Assembly (NCBI GenBank): GCA_017934745.1 | Contig: JAGBIY010000023.1 | Span: 1-64,000 of the forward strand | Direction: 5' to 3' | Length of the DNA stretch: 64,000 nucleotides | DNA from: Treponema sp. | Lineage (GTDB): Bacteria; Spirochaetota; Spirochaetia; Treponematales; Treponemataceae | Shown here: positions 50,315-59,037 of the stretch, in pieces | Layout: every line of letters starts with the position of its first letter | Position numbering within the stretch: position 1 is the stretch's first letter | Position numbers and translations under genes: made by a program | The notes under the pieces: generated by a model | Databases searched by the model: none | What the model saw: only the letters and a program-made list of their open reading frames with translations | What the model was told of the DNA's origin: nothing

Positions 50315-50344
50315 AAGGCGAACTCTTAAAGAAGAATTCGCCTT
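50315..50344. terminator. Symmetrical hairpin, probable bidirectional terminator
   Basis: AAGGCGAA / TTCGCCTT (50315-50322 with 50337-50344), with inner TCTT/AAGA pairs. An A7 run on the left gives Ts for the minus strand. It lies downstream of both the GNAT remnant and the lipoprotein gene. Confidence 0.6.
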
Positions 50345-50532
50345 GGAAATCACATTTTCGGGCAATAGGGGTTACAATTTCCGCGAAGCAAAGACCGCAC
50401 AAAAAAGGCAATCTCCCTTTCGGGCAATTGACTTGCCGCCGTTGACTGCGTTGTTTCGCTTACGCGCGATAGTTTAACAGTCAAATCCGCTCCACTTCGT
50501 TGCTCTAGTTGAAAGCCCGGACTGCACACACC

Positions 50533-50576
50533 CATGGGAAAGCCCCCCGCCCGTGAAGGCGGCTTTCTTTCCCATG
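50533..50576 (-). terminator. Large GC-rich palindrome downstream of the lipoprotein gene
   Basis: CATGGGAAAG / CTTTCCCATG (50533-50542 with 50567-50576) encloses CCGCC / GGCGG (50547-50551 with 50558-50562). No T run follows, so it may be a transcript-end hairpin or a DNA cruciform of the kind found after retroelement target repeats. Confidence 0.5.
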
Positions 50577-50611
50577 CCGTGTTTGCCTAAGAGGGCTGTG
50601 CGCCCGCGCCG

Positions 50612-51691
50612 CTAAAAAGCACGAACTGTACAAACCGAATAGTTGGCGGTCTTGTTGTCGTTGCACAAGAAGCCGTCGCTGAACCACACATGCCAGGCAT
50701 CGTAACTGCTGGAAGCGTACTGACTAGACGACCAATAGCCTGCGTCAGCGATTTTCATTCCGCCGGCTTTTTCAAGCGCGGCGTTCACCGTGACCTTTGC
50801 CCTGTACAGCATACTTAATTCTGCAACAGTCGGGAGATACCAACCGCTCGCGTAATTCCCCGTAAGATTGGCGGTCGTGGGCGTGGCATAGGCGTTCACC
50901 CACTCCCATGCAGGATAGTTTCCGCTTGTTTCTTCGTCGCTTACCGCATCACAGAGAGCCTGCCAGTTGTTGCTTCCGTCCAAGTCGCCCGTGAATGTCG
51001 CTGTCGCCGCGCCTCCACTTTCAGATTCGATGGGCGTACACTGAATCGCGGTGATGTCCGTGCCACAGCCGTTTACGCCATTTTCCGCCCATGCAAGGGT
51101 GTTGACACCTCCTGTCGCGTTCTTCAAGCCCACGCCAAGTGTTTTTGCTCCGAGCGTGTCGCTTGCACTTCCAGCGTAGAAAATGACGGCGACCGCTTTT
51201 GATTTCTGCTCCTCGGTAAGGGTGAGGTCTGCCGTGTAAGGGGTAGCAGAGCCGTCTGTAAACACGATGTCGCCCACGGCCTTCGCCTCGGTCGGCTTTT
51301 TCGCGCCGATATAAGTGGCCTGTGTTATTGTAAGCGTGTAGCTTGCCGTTTTTACAGCGTATGTGTAGCTTTCGCTGTCTGCTACGGTTGCCGTGATTGT
51401 CGCCTCTCCCGCTCCCACGATGGTCACTTCGCCAGTCGTTGCGTTTACGGTGGCTACATCTGTTTTGCTTGAGGCGTAGCTCACCGTGCCGTCGCCCGTC
51501 TTTGTAAGAGCGTTGGTGAAAGCCTCGTCGGCGGTTGTCTTTTCTACGCTCGTGGTCGCGTAGCTGATGCTTCCTGCCGTCTTCTGCTGTGTGGCCGTCT
51601 CCGAATCGCTGTCAGAGTCCGACCCGCACGAGACGAATGCGAGCGCAAAAAGCGCGCCCGCCAACGGGAAGAGTTTTTTGAGTTTTTGCAT
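50612..51691 (-). CDS. Surface lipoprotein with Big-type domain and DUF1566/C-type-lectin-like C-terminus
   Basis: 359 residues starting MQKLKKLFPLAGALFALAF, with AGGAGG upstream. Lipobox FVSC places the lipid on Cys22; a Ser/Asp/Thr-rich tether follows. Residues about 40-130 look like a bacterial Ig-like (Big) domain (VSYASSKTDVATVNATTGEV). The C-terminal 200 residues include NAYATPTTANLTGNYASGWY, LPTVAELSMLYRAK and GYWSSSQYASSSYDAWHV, ending VCTVRAF: the formylglycine-enzyme/lectin-type fold of treponemal surface lipoproteins. Similar folds serve as variable proteins of retroelements. Probably outer-membrane anchored and ligand binding. The promoter region has a pentanucleotide repeat. Confidence 0.78.
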   Translation of the reverse strand: MQKLKKLFPLAGALFALAFVSCGSDSDSDSETATQQKTAGSISYATTSVEKTTADEAFTNALTKTGDGTVSYASSKTDVATVNATTGEVTIVGAGEATITATVADSESYTYAVKTASYTLTITQATYIGAKKPTEAKAVGDIVFTDGSATPYTADLTLTEEQKSKAVAVIFYAGSASDTLGAKTLGVGLKNATGGVNTLAWAENGVNGCGTDITAIQCTPIESESGGAATATFTGDLDGSNNWQALCDAVSDEETSGNYPAWEWVNAYATPTTANLTGNYASGWYLPTVAELSMLYRAKVTVNAALEKAGGMKIADAGYWSSSQYASSSYDAWHVWFSDGFLCNDNKTANYSVCTVRAF

Positions 51692-51725
51692 GAGATGCCT
51701 CCTGAAATGGTTTAAAATATGAAAA

Positions 51726-51763
51726 GCCCATGTGCAGGACGCAATTTGGCCTGCATCATGGGC
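51726..51763 (-). promoter_or_regulatory. Leader hairpin of the lipoprotein gene
   Basis: GCCCATG-TGCAGG / CCTGCA-TCATGGGC (51726-51738 with 51750-51763), 35 bases upstream of the lipoprotein ATG, with T-rich flanks on both strands. It could be an attenuator, or a terminator for plus-strand transcription. Confidence 0.55.
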
Positions 51764-51861
51764 GTTTTTCCTGTGTGAGAATATTGCAGCCATTCGGCTG
51801 GTCTGTGAGTTTGATTTAAAATGCGAATGGCCCGAAATTATGTTTCGGGCAGAGTTATAGC

Positions 51862-51886
51862 CTGTGCTGTGCTGTGCTGTGCTGTG
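51862..51886. repeat. Pentanucleotide repeat (CTGTG)x5
   Basis: Five exact CTGTG units, 171 bp upstream of the lipoprotein start. Short repeats of this kind change length by slippage. Confidence 0.9.
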
Positions 51887-52015
51887 AATTTTGCGCGGAG
51901 AGTAAATTCATGTCAAGGGATTTGCTGAATGTTTTTCGCTTTTCCATAAATCTGCCTTTTCCTCAAAATGCAACAAAAGCCATCGCTTTTTAAACATCAT
52001 AACGCAGATTTTAAA

Positions 52016-52056
52016 AAATACAGATTTTTTTAAATTTTTGTAAAAAAATGGAAAAA
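52016..52056 (+). repeat. 41-bp AT-rich repeat, copy B
   Basis: The partner of 49155-49195 with one mismatch. It ends 77 bases before the coiled-coil gene start. Confidence 0.8.
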
Positions 52057-52133
52057 CGCGAACGCAACCGTGGGTAAGGCAGTTATAATTGAGTGCTGGC
52101 ATACAAAAAGAAACAAGCGAAAAGGAGCTGAAC

Positions 52134-54287
52134 ATGACGGAAGCGAACAAGGAAAAGGCACTCAAGAAGATTTTGGAGATAGCGAAGAGCGTCGTCAGGG
52201 AAGAATCGGAGAAGATGACGAGAGCCGACCTAGCGGAGGAATTGAAGAAAGAGGGGATAAAAAACGATTCGGAGAAAGTGGGCGCGCTCGTCTACGAATG
52301 CTACAGGGAAACGGGAGACGACGATGTAAGAAAAGCGTTCTCGAACAACCAGAAGACCCGCCCGCTTGTGGAGGACGCGACCGCGCTCTCGATTCTCGAT
52401 TCGGGAAGGAGAGACGGAGACGGCGGAGACTTTTTCGCATTTCTGGACGAGCGGCTCTCGGACTCGAAAGTGAATCTTGAGACGCTCGCAGCGGAGGTCT
52501 CGAACGCGATGCAGACAGTCGCCACGGAAGCCGCGAAACTTGTGAACATAGTGTCCGGCACGAACGCGCTGAAATCCATACAGGACGAAGCATCAAGCGT
52601 CTTCGAAAAGTACACGAGGATAACGGACACTTACAAGACAGCGAAGGACTCAATCGATTCTCTCGCGTCCGACTTTTCGGCTCTGCGCGACAGCGTTGGC
52701 GACACATACAGGAAACGCGCGGCGGAACTGGTCGACATCTTCGGGGACAGGATAAAGGCGGCGATTCCTGAGGTTTTCGACTTCTCCTCGATAGAATACC
52801 TCGACGTGGACAAAATGAAGGGGAAAATCGAACTCGAATACACGGACTTCCGCTCGAAATCCACGGAACTCATAGGCGGAGCCTCGGAAAGCTTCAAGAC
52901 GAAAATCGGGCAGCTCGCGCTTTTGAAGGAGGACAAGCAGGCCGCCCTCGTACTCGCCTCGTGGAATCTCGTGTCGCACTACATGGACGTGGCGAATTCG
53001 GCAGCCCTCCTCCGCTCCAAGTCATTGCAGCTGAAAACGGCCGTGACAAAGGATGTCGCGTCGATAAAAGCCGACCAGACGCGACTGCTGGAAATCTACA
53101 AGACAATCAACGACATCCTCGTCCCGAAAGCGAAGGTCTTCAAGAAGGCGGCGGAGGAAGTGTTCGGTTCGGAATTCAAGAGCCTTTCGGAAAAGATATA
53201 CTCAAGCCCGGAAGCGAAAAAGCTCAAGGAAAAGCGAGATTCCCTGCTCGACGAACTGCACAGCCTAGAGAATTCGATTGTGGACGGACAGGAGAACATC
53301 TCGTTCTACGAAAGCCACATAAAAGAGTGCAGGACGACGCTTTCGAACATGAAAGGCGAATACGAAAAGGCGAAATCCTCAAAGCCGGAAAAGCCCGGAA
53401 TCATCAAGAACGTCATCACGTTCGGAAGCGCGGGAAAGGAATACGACAGGGACATCTCCGACTGGAGCGGGAAATGCGCGGCGGTGGTGGACACATACGA
53501 GGATTTGACGGTGGACGTGGAGCTTGAGTCGAAGGACCTCCTCGACCAAAAGAAGTCGCTCGACGAGAACAGACGGAGGCACACCGCGCTCAAGAGGGAA
53601 ATCGAGGAGATTTCGGGGAAAATCATGGAGAAAGTCGCCGCTTCCGACGAAATCAAGAGGAAGGCCGCCGAGAACATCGAAGACATCGTGAAGCTTTTGC
53701 GGATTGCGAAGGACATCGCTTCAAGCTCGCTCGACGAAAGCCTTTTGAAGGTGCGGACGCTCGGAGACTTCAAGGCGTCGTCAATAAGGGACATCGACCT
53801 GCCAAGCGACGTGAAGGACGCGGTGGAGAAATTCAAGCGCGAATACTCCCAGATTCTCAAAGACGGACTGAAGCAGGGCGTGAAGGACGAGGTGAATGCG
53901 GAAATCGACTCCATGTACACGAAGGAGGACGTTTCGGAAGAGCGGAGGAACGAAATTTCCGAGCAGATTTCGGAGGAGGTCCTCCAAAAGAGCGTCTCGC
54001 TCTGCAAGCTGTTCAACCAAATCGAAAAGGACGGAGAGAAATACGCGCTCACCCGCGAGCACTACGAAAAGGAACTCGCAAGGCTGCAGGGCGAATTCAA
54101 GGAGAACATCGCGAAGCTGGACGACCAGGCGCAGGCGTTGGGCGAGATAATCAGGCGCATAAACCTCTCGAACGGAAGCGAGGAGCTAAAATCGTCGCTT
54201 TTGGAGCTTCTGGGAGACGGCGGTTCTTCGATTACGAAAGAGGAACTGGACGAATTCTTGAGCGGGGAACGGACTTTGGAGATTTAA
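52134..54287 (+). CDS. Large coiled-coil protein of unknown function
   Basis: 717 residues starting MTEANKEKALKKILEIAKS, with AAAAGGAGC 5 bases upstream. A small N-terminal helical domain (1-70: KMTRADLAEELKKEG) precedes long heptad-rich regions (about 90-200, 255-420, 450-560 and 600-690). There is no P-loop, signal peptide or membrane span, though GIIKNVITFGSAGKEYDRD at about residue 425 is a possible membrane-contacting loop. It resembles SMC-like or phage-shock-like scaffolds only in general character. The stop is immediately followed by the DUF4112 gene, so the pair likely work together, perhaps with this protein recruited to the membrane by DUF4112. Confidence 0.75.
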   Translation: MTEANKEKALKKILEIAKSVVREESEKMTRADLAEELKKEGIKNDSEKVGALVYECYRETGDDDVRKAFSNNQKTRPLVEDATALSILDSGRRDGDGGDFFAFLDERLSDSKVNLETLAAEVSNAMQTVATEAAKLVNIVSGTNALKSIQDEASSVFEKYTRITDTYKTAKDSIDSLASDFSALRDSVGDTYRKRAAELVDIFGDRIKAAIPEVFDFSSIEYLDVDKMKGKIELEYTDFRSKSTELIGGASESFKTKIGQLALLKEDKQAALVLASWNLVSHYMDVANSAALLRSKSLQLKTAVTKDVASIKADQTRLLEIYKTINDILVPKAKVFKKAAEEVFGSEFKSLSEKIYSSPEAKKLKEKRDSLLDELHSLENSIVDGQENISFYESHIKECRTTLSNMKGEYEKAKSSKPEKPGIIKNVITFGSAGKEYDRDISDWSGKCAAVVDTYEDLTVDVELESKDLLDQKKSLDENRRRHTALKREIEEISGKIMEKVAASDEIKRKAAENIEDIVKLLRIAKDIASSSLDESLLKVRTLGDFKASSIRDIDLPSDVKDAVEKFKREYSQILKDGLKQGVKDEVNAEIDSMYTKEDVSEERRNEISEQISEEVLQKSVSLCKLFNQIEKDGEKYALTREHYEKELARLQGEFKENIAKLDDQAQALGEIIRRINLSNGSEELKSSLLELLGDGGSSITKEELDEFLSGERTLEI

Positions 54288-54857
54288 ATGGGATTCAAAT
54301 CAAGACGAGAAAGGGCGAGGAAAGAGCACGAGTTCACATCGAAAAGCGAAAGGGACTCGATGAACGAATCGATACAGAACGAAAGGGAACGGCGGGAGAA
54401 GAAGGAAAAGGCGAAGGCGGTTCTGGAGACACAGATGTCGTACAAAATCGTCAAGCTGTTCTCGCGCCTCATGGACGACTGGTGTCTTGACCCGATAATC
54501 GGACTTCTGCTGCCGGAGGCCGGCGACACAATAACGGCCGTGATGTCCATTCCGTACCTGTACGTGAGCGCGTTCAAGATAAAGTCGTACGCGCTCACCG
54601 TCGTCATACTGAAAAACATCCTGCTCGACTACCTCATAGGCTTGATTCCAATCGCGGGCGACATCCTGGACTTCTTCATCCGCTCGTACAACGCGAACTA
54701 CAAGCTCATCGTAGGCTATGTGGAGGACGACAAAGAGACAATCCGCAAAGTGAAAAAATCCGCGCTTCTCTCGACTCTGGCAGTCGTCTTCCTGTTCGCC
54801 GCGGCATTCCTGACGCTATACGCGTGGTACAGGCTCCTGGCATGGATTTTCGGCTGA
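54288..54857 (+). CDS. DUF4112 membrane protein
   Basis: 189 residues; the ATG follows the previous stop with no gap. Residues 1-45 are highly charged (RRERARKEHEFTSKSERD). The DUF4112 core follows: LDPIIGLLLPEAGDTITAVM, ILKNILLDYLIGLIPIAGDI and LDFFIRSYNANYKLIVGYV. A C-terminal hydrophobic helix (LLSTLAVVFLFAAAFLTLYA) completes it. It is an integral inner-membrane protein of unknown function. Coupling to the coiled-coil gene suggests a membrane-anchored complex. Confidence 0.85.
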   Translation: MGFKSRRERARKEHEFTSKSERDSMNESIQNERERREKKEKAKAVLETQMSYKIVKLFSRLMDDWCLDPIIGLLLPEAGDTITAVMSIPYLYVSAFKIKSYALTVVILKNILLDYLIGLIPIAGDILDFFIRSYNANYKLIVGYVEDDKETIRKVKKSALLSTLAVVFLFAAAFLTLYAWYRLLAWIFG

Positions 54858-54902
54858 AAGTGAGGAACCGGCTTTCGCCCCTAAAATAGTCAAGGGCAAC
54901 AG

Positions 54903-56726
54903 CTATTCATAATCTTCGTACGCGACACGGTTTTTTCCGTGGGTCTTCGCATAGTACAGGCGGTTGTCGACACGCTTGTAGAGCGTCTGGCTGTCGTCTC
55001 CGACTCTGAGTCCGGCGACACCAAGGGAGACGCTCACGGCTGGCATGTCAGGCCAGCGGATCGAGTTGATTTCGGTACGGATGCGCTCGGCAATCGACAC
55101 GGCCTCGTCCTTTTTTGCGTCCACGACAAGTATCATGAATTCCTCGCCGCCCCAACGGCCGATTGAGTCGCCGCTCCGCACGCAATTCTTCGCGGTCTTG
55201 GCTATTTTCACGAGAACCTCGTCGCCCATGTCGTGCCCGTAAGTGTCGTTTATGCGCTTGAAATTGTCTATGTCGAACATTATCAGGCACACGTTTTCCG
55301 CGGAATCCCTTTTCTGCAGCTCAGCCTCTATGCACTCGGCGATTTTCTTTCTGTTGAAGAGCTTCGTCAAACCGTCGGTCATGGCGGCCTCCTCAAGTTT
55401 CGCGTTGGCGAGGGAAAGGTCCCGGCTCGTCGCATGGAGAAAATTCACAAGCCGCTCCTCGAACGGAAGTATTCGCCTGTCCCTCTTTCCGAGCGGGAAC
55501 CCGGCTTCGTCCCTGTCGAAATCGATGAGCATGTTGTTCTCGTGCCTGCCGTCCTCGATGAAGCAGTCGGACGAGGAGGCATTTCCGCCGTCTTCGCACT
55601 CTTCCATACCGACCGCCACCAGCGCGCTGTTCTGCACGCCTCCGCTTCCGCCCTTGTAGAGAATCTCCGAGAACGCAAAGCAGCCAGCCGTCTCCCTGTA
55701 GAAATTGAAGAAAGCCTCCAGCTCCAAAAACTCCTCTTCCTTCAGATACTCGTACCTGTTCCTGCATACGTGCAGCAGAAGGCACTCAAGATTCTTGCGG
55801 CTCATGTATTCCGCCAGATTGAACGACTGCTGAAGGATTATCTTTTTCGCGCCGTAGGAGAACACGAGCTTCTCCCCCTTGTTAATGTCGGCCGCGAAAT
55901 GGACGAATCCGTCTTCGTCCTTGGACATCGGGACTCGGGCTATCCACTTGCCGCCGCGCCTTATCATGAACGGAAATTCGCAGGTGTTTTCAATGAAGTT
56001 GTCGCCGGAAACGACTCCGAGGTATCTCTTGAAGACATCGCCGGCAACCTCTCCGTCCACCGTCCGCAAAATGTGGTCGCCAAAAACGTCCGTGGCCTCC
56101 ATCACTTTTCCGATGGGTGTCCATCCGAGCGTGGACTCCGCATAGACTCCAAGATTCTTTCCGCTGAACAAGACCGCGACAAGACCGTTTTTGTGGATTT
56201 CACTTCCGAAGACGTACAGCTCGCGTTTTTTCGACTTCACGGCGTAGCCAGCTCCTGCTCCAAAGACGGGCACGCCTTCGGCTTCCAACGCGACCGCGGA
56301 AAGCACATCGTTGGTGCAGGAATTCTTCATCGGGGTCGTGTAGACCTGGATTCCCTTCAAGTCGCCGAGGCTTCTCACCGCGGAAAGAAAATCGGATTTC
56401 ACTTCGTCGGCAGGCGTTTTCGAGAAGTCGTACTCAAGGATTTTTATCTCGGACGAGAAGAAGAACAGAATCGTGAACACGGTCGTCCTGTCGAGCTTGT
56501 CCCCGTGCGCGAATCCGGCCTGGCACGTCAGACCCGCAATCTGAGCCTTGTCCAGTTTTTTTCTCACGATGTCGGAAAGATATCCTATGAAATCGGCGTC
56601 GTCGCGAGTCGTGAAGACATCGACCAGCACGCTGACGGCGTTCCCGTAGTCCTCGCTCGCCCTCACAGAGTCCAAAAACCTGACAGCATCGTAGCTGTCG
56701 TGGAACAAGAACGTTCTCTGCCTCAT
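54903..56726 (-). CDS. FIST-domain sensor diguanylate cyclase
   Basis: 607 residues. Residues about 1-200 are a FIST_N domain (DKAQIAGLTCQAGFAHGDKL, VPVFGAGAGYAVKSKKREL) and about 215-390 a FIST_C domain (SFNLAEYMSRKNLECLLLHV, FYRETAGCFAFSEILY). A short helix leads to the GGDEF domain: TDGLTKLFNRKKI, FDIDNFKRINDTYGHDMGD, and an active GGEEF with the inhibitory I-site RSGD five residues before it. It should make c-di-GMP from GTP in response to a small ligand (FIST domains are thought to bind amino acids or similar). It is cytoplasmic. It opposes the EAL protein at 2607-5291 in function. Confidence 0.92.
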   Translation of the reverse strand: MRQRTFLFHDSYDAVRFLDSVRASEDYGNAVSVLVDVFTTRDDADFIGYLSDIVRKKLDKAQIAGLTCQAGFAHGDKLDRTTVFTILFFFSSEIKILEYDFSKTPADEVKSDFLSAVRSLGDLKGIQVYTTPMKNSCTNDVLSAVALEAEGVPVFGAGAGYAVKSKKRELYVFGSEIHKNGLVAVLFSGKNLGVYAESTLGWTPIGKVMEATDVFGDHILRTVDGEVAGDVFKRYLGVVSGDNFIENTCEFPFMIRRGGKWIARVPMSKDEDGFVHFAADINKGEKLVFSYGAKKIILQQSFNLAEYMSRKNLECLLLHVCRNRYEYLKEEEFLELEAFFNFYRETAGCFAFSEILYKGGSGGVQNSALVAVGMEECEDGGNASSSDCFIEDGRHENNMLIDFDRDEAGFPLGKRDRRILPFEERLVNFLHATSRDLSLANAKLEEAAMTDGLTKLFNRKKIAECIEAELQKRDSAENVCLIMFDIDNFKRINDTYGHDMGDEVLVKIAKTAKNCVRSGDSIGRWGGEEFMILVVDAKKDEAVSIAERIRTEINSIRWPDMPAVSVSLGVAGLRVGDDSQTLYKRVDNRLYYAKTHGKNRVAYEDYE

Positions 56727-56774
56727 ACAAAACTCCTTTCACTCTCCAGCGCGGGGAAACGGATTCTCAACAAC

Positions 56775-57293
56775 TCAAAGAAATTTACGGAGGAGGAAGT
56801 CCGTCTGCCTGTCGTCGCCAAGGACGAAGACGTGCTCGCCGAAACGCTCGAAGCCGTGGTGGGCGTAGAACGCCTTTGCCTTCTCGTTGCGCTCCCACAC
56901 GCCGAGCCAGATTTTTTTGAGACCAAGCTCCACGGCGAATTCCTCCGCAGTCCTGAGCAGCGCGCTTCCTATGCGCATCCCCTTGAAGGCGGAAAGAACA
57001 TAGATTCGCTGTATCTCAAGGGAATCGCTCCCCTGCTCCTCCGTCTGGGCGGACAAAAAATTCACCTTCATGTACGCCGCAGGCACTTTCCCGGCGTATG
57101 CGATGAAAAACACGGAGTTCTCGACAGAAATCTCCCCCAGGACCGCCTTCTCTGAAAAATGCTCCTCGTTGTACTTTCTCATGTCCTCTTCGCTGTTTTC
57201 GCCGGCGAAAGTCTCCGAGAAAGTTTCACTGCCGAGAGAGCAGAGCGTCGCCACGTCCTTTTCACAAGCCCTGACGATATCGATTGATTTCAT
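56775..57293 (-). CDS. GNAT-family N-acetyltransferase
   Basis: 172 residues starting MKSIDIVRACEKDVATLCS; GGAG lies 6-9 bases upstream, better placed than for the ATG five codons earlier. GNAT motif A is RIYVLSAFKGMRIGSALLRT (the R/Q-x-x-G-x-G/A type), and motif B is WLGVWERNEKAKAFYAHHGF. It transfers acetyl from acetyl-CoA to an amine; the wording resembles spermidine/polyamine or PhiN-type acetyltransferases. It sits between the cyclase and the Na/Pi gene on the same strand; the gap to the latter is 24 bases. Confidence 0.85.
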   Translation of the reverse strand: MKSIDIVRACEKDVATLCSLGSETFSETFAGENSEEDMRKYNEEHFSEKAVLGEISVENSVFFIAYAGKVPAAYMKVNFLSAQTEEQGSDSLEIQRIYVLSAFKGMRIGSALLRTAEEFAVELGLKKIWLGVWERNEKAKAFYAHHGFERFGEHVFVLGDDRQTDFLLRKFL

Positions 57294-57317
57294 CTTCTTC
57301 TCCATCAAAAGCGGACT

Positions 57318-58979
57318 CTATTTTCCAAGTTCGTCGGCCATGTCGAAGCAGCGGTCGCCGAGTTTTTCGATTTGGCGCACGATGTCGAGATACAAAAGCT
57401 CGGCCTTGACGTCCGCTCCGCTCTCAAGACGCTTTCTCGCGACCTTCTTGAGCTCCTTGCGCTCCGCGTCGATTTCGTTCTCCAGCTCGCTCGCGTAGTC
57501 GAACTGTTCTTTCGAAAGCTTCTGGATTTTCGCCACGTTCTTGTAGATGAACTGCAGAAGCTGCCTTGAAAGCTCGAAATACGGAATGAGCCGCTCCAAG
57601 TCTTCCGCGCGGAACGGCATCTTCTTCTCCACGGTCTTGCGTATCTGTACGGCAATCGAAAGGCAGCCGTCCGCCATGCTCTCAAGCTCTTCCGAAATGA
57701 GCATCATGTGGGAGATGTTCGACTTGGACTCCTCCGATATGTTCAAACCGGAGCAGCGCACGAGATACGGGGTGAGCTGCTCGTGCATCTGGTCGGTGTA
57801 GTTTTCAAGGTTCTCGATTTTCCCGAATTCCTCGGTGACGAATTTCTCAGCCTCGCCGTCCTTGAGCATCTTGATTCCAATCTGGAGGCTGTCGAAAATG
57901 TCCACGACGACATCGACGAACGCCGCGATTTCCTTCTGGGCGTTGAAGACCATCGTCTCCGGCACTTCGAGGGCAGTCTTCTCGCTGAATTCGAGCCTGT
58001 ATGTCTTGTTCTCAGGAACTTCGTCGTCCTTGATGATTTTTCTGGTCAGATTTGCTATCTGGTTGACGAAAGGGATGAAAATCACGGTGCCGAGAAGCTT
58101 GAAGCAGGTGTGCAGCGCCGCTATGTGGTAGATGATGTTCTCCTGGACAGTGCCGGGAACGATTAGGTCGATTAAGGAAAGGAACGGTTTGAAAAGAATG
58201 AGCGCGACAACACAGGTCGCGATGTTGAAAAGCACATGGACGCATGCGGTGCGTTTGGCGTTCGCGGAAGAGCCCATGGCGGCCATTATCGAATCTATCG
58301 TGGAGCCGATTTCGCTTCCGATGACCATGGCCGCTCCGAATTCCCAAAAGTCCGGATTCTTGGCCGCGACGGTCAGGACAATCGCGGTCATTGCGGAACT
58401 GGAATGGATTAGGGCGGTGAAGACGATTCCGACCAAAACGGCCAGGGCAAGACTGAACGCGCCGTATCCCTGAACAAGATGGATGAAATCGGTAAGCCCG
58501 GAGCTGTCCTTGAAAAGACCGGAAAGCCAGTCGAGTCCGATGAACAGCATTCCGAACCCCATTATCGCAAGTCCGATACCCTCTTTTTTTATCTTCTTGA
58601 CGGCCAAAAGGACGTATCCCAAACCGAAGAGAGGCACGGCGAACAAGGAAATCTTGAAGTTGAAGCCGAAAAAGGCGACTATCCAGGCCGTTATCGTCGT
58701 TCCTATGTTCGCGCCGAAAATGACGCCTATCGACTGCTCAAGCGTGAGGAGTCCCGCATTCACAAACGAAACGAGCATTACGGTCGTCGCGCCCGACGAC
58801 TGTATAATCATCGTCAGGACGCATCCTGTAAGAAGCCCGACGAACCTGTTGCCCGTCACAATCGACAGCGCGGCCTGAAGTTTCTGCCCCGCGCTCTTTT
58901 GGATTCCGTCGCTCATCAGCTTCATTCCATAAAGAAGGAAACACAAGCTGCCTGCGAAACTCAATATTTTCAGCACCAT
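57318..58979 (-). CDS. Na/Pi cotransporter II-related protein with PhoU-like tail
   Basis: 553 residues. Two inverted Na_Pi_cotrans repeats are seen: TMIIQSSGATTVMLVSFVNA with GANIGTTITAWIVAF, and ALIHSSSAMTAIVLT with GSEIGSTIDSIMAAMG (QSS motifs). Eight or more membrane segments are followed from about residue 330 by a helical PhoU-like regulatory domain (NLENYTDQMHEQLTPYLV). It should take up phosphate with sodium, although bacterial members may also release c-di-AMP-linked or other anions. The DNA after its start holds no obvious Pho box. Confidence 0.9.
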   Translation of the reverse strand: MVLKILSFAGSLCFLLYGMKLMSDGIQKSAGQKLQAALSIVTGNRFVGLLTGCVLTMIIQSSGATTVMLVSFVNAGLLTLEQSIGVIFGANIGTTITAWIVAFFGFNFKISLFAVPLFGLGYVLLAVKKIKKEGIGLAIMGFGMLFIGLDWLSGLFKDSSGLTDFIHLVQGYGAFSLALAVLVGIVFTALIHSSSAMTAIVLTVAAKNPDFWEFGAAMVIGSEIGSTIDSIMAAMGSSANAKRTACVHVLFNIATCVVALILFKPFLSLIDLIVPGTVQENIIYHIAALHTCFKLLGTVIFIPFVNQIANLTRKIIKDDEVPENKTYRLEFSEKTALEVPETMVFNAQKEIAAFVDVVVDIFDSLQIGIKMLKDGEAEKFVTEEFGKIENLENYTDQMHEQLTPYLVRCSGLNISEESKSNISHMMLISEELESMADGCLSIAVQIRKTVEKKMPFRAEDLERLIPYFELSRQLLQFIYKNVAKIQKLSKEQFDYASELENEIDAERKELKKVARKRLESGADVKAELLYLDIVRQIEKLGDRCFDMADELGK

Positions 58980-59037
58980 GATAAGCGCAAGTATACTAAG
59001 GCACCTCGAAAAACTCCATAGTTTTCCGAAGTTCCCA

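Larger units (their letters stand above)
50081..50611. other. 531-bp intergenic region with repeats and palindromes
   Basis: No gene is supported. It includes a GC-rich stretch with repeated GCGTAGC/GCGAAGC words (about 50185-50270), a strong hairpin at 50315-50344, a GC-rich segment and a large palindrome (50533-50576), and a degenerate copy of the lipoprotein gene's last codons (about 50507-50530). Confidence 0.6.
51692..52133. other. 442-bp divergent intergenic region
   Basis: No gene is seen. It holds the leader hairpin (51726-51763) and CTGTG array (51862-51886) for the lipoprotein gene to the left, and the AT-rich repeat copy B (52016-52056) ahead of the coiled-coil gene to the right. 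Confidence 0.65.

Noticed and set aside
55233..57155. 640-codon open frame on the plus strand, opposite the FIST-GGDEF and GNAT genes
   Set aside because: It is the antisense shadow of two well-recognised genes, with no ribosome site and no family motif. Long antisense frames are expected at this codon bias.
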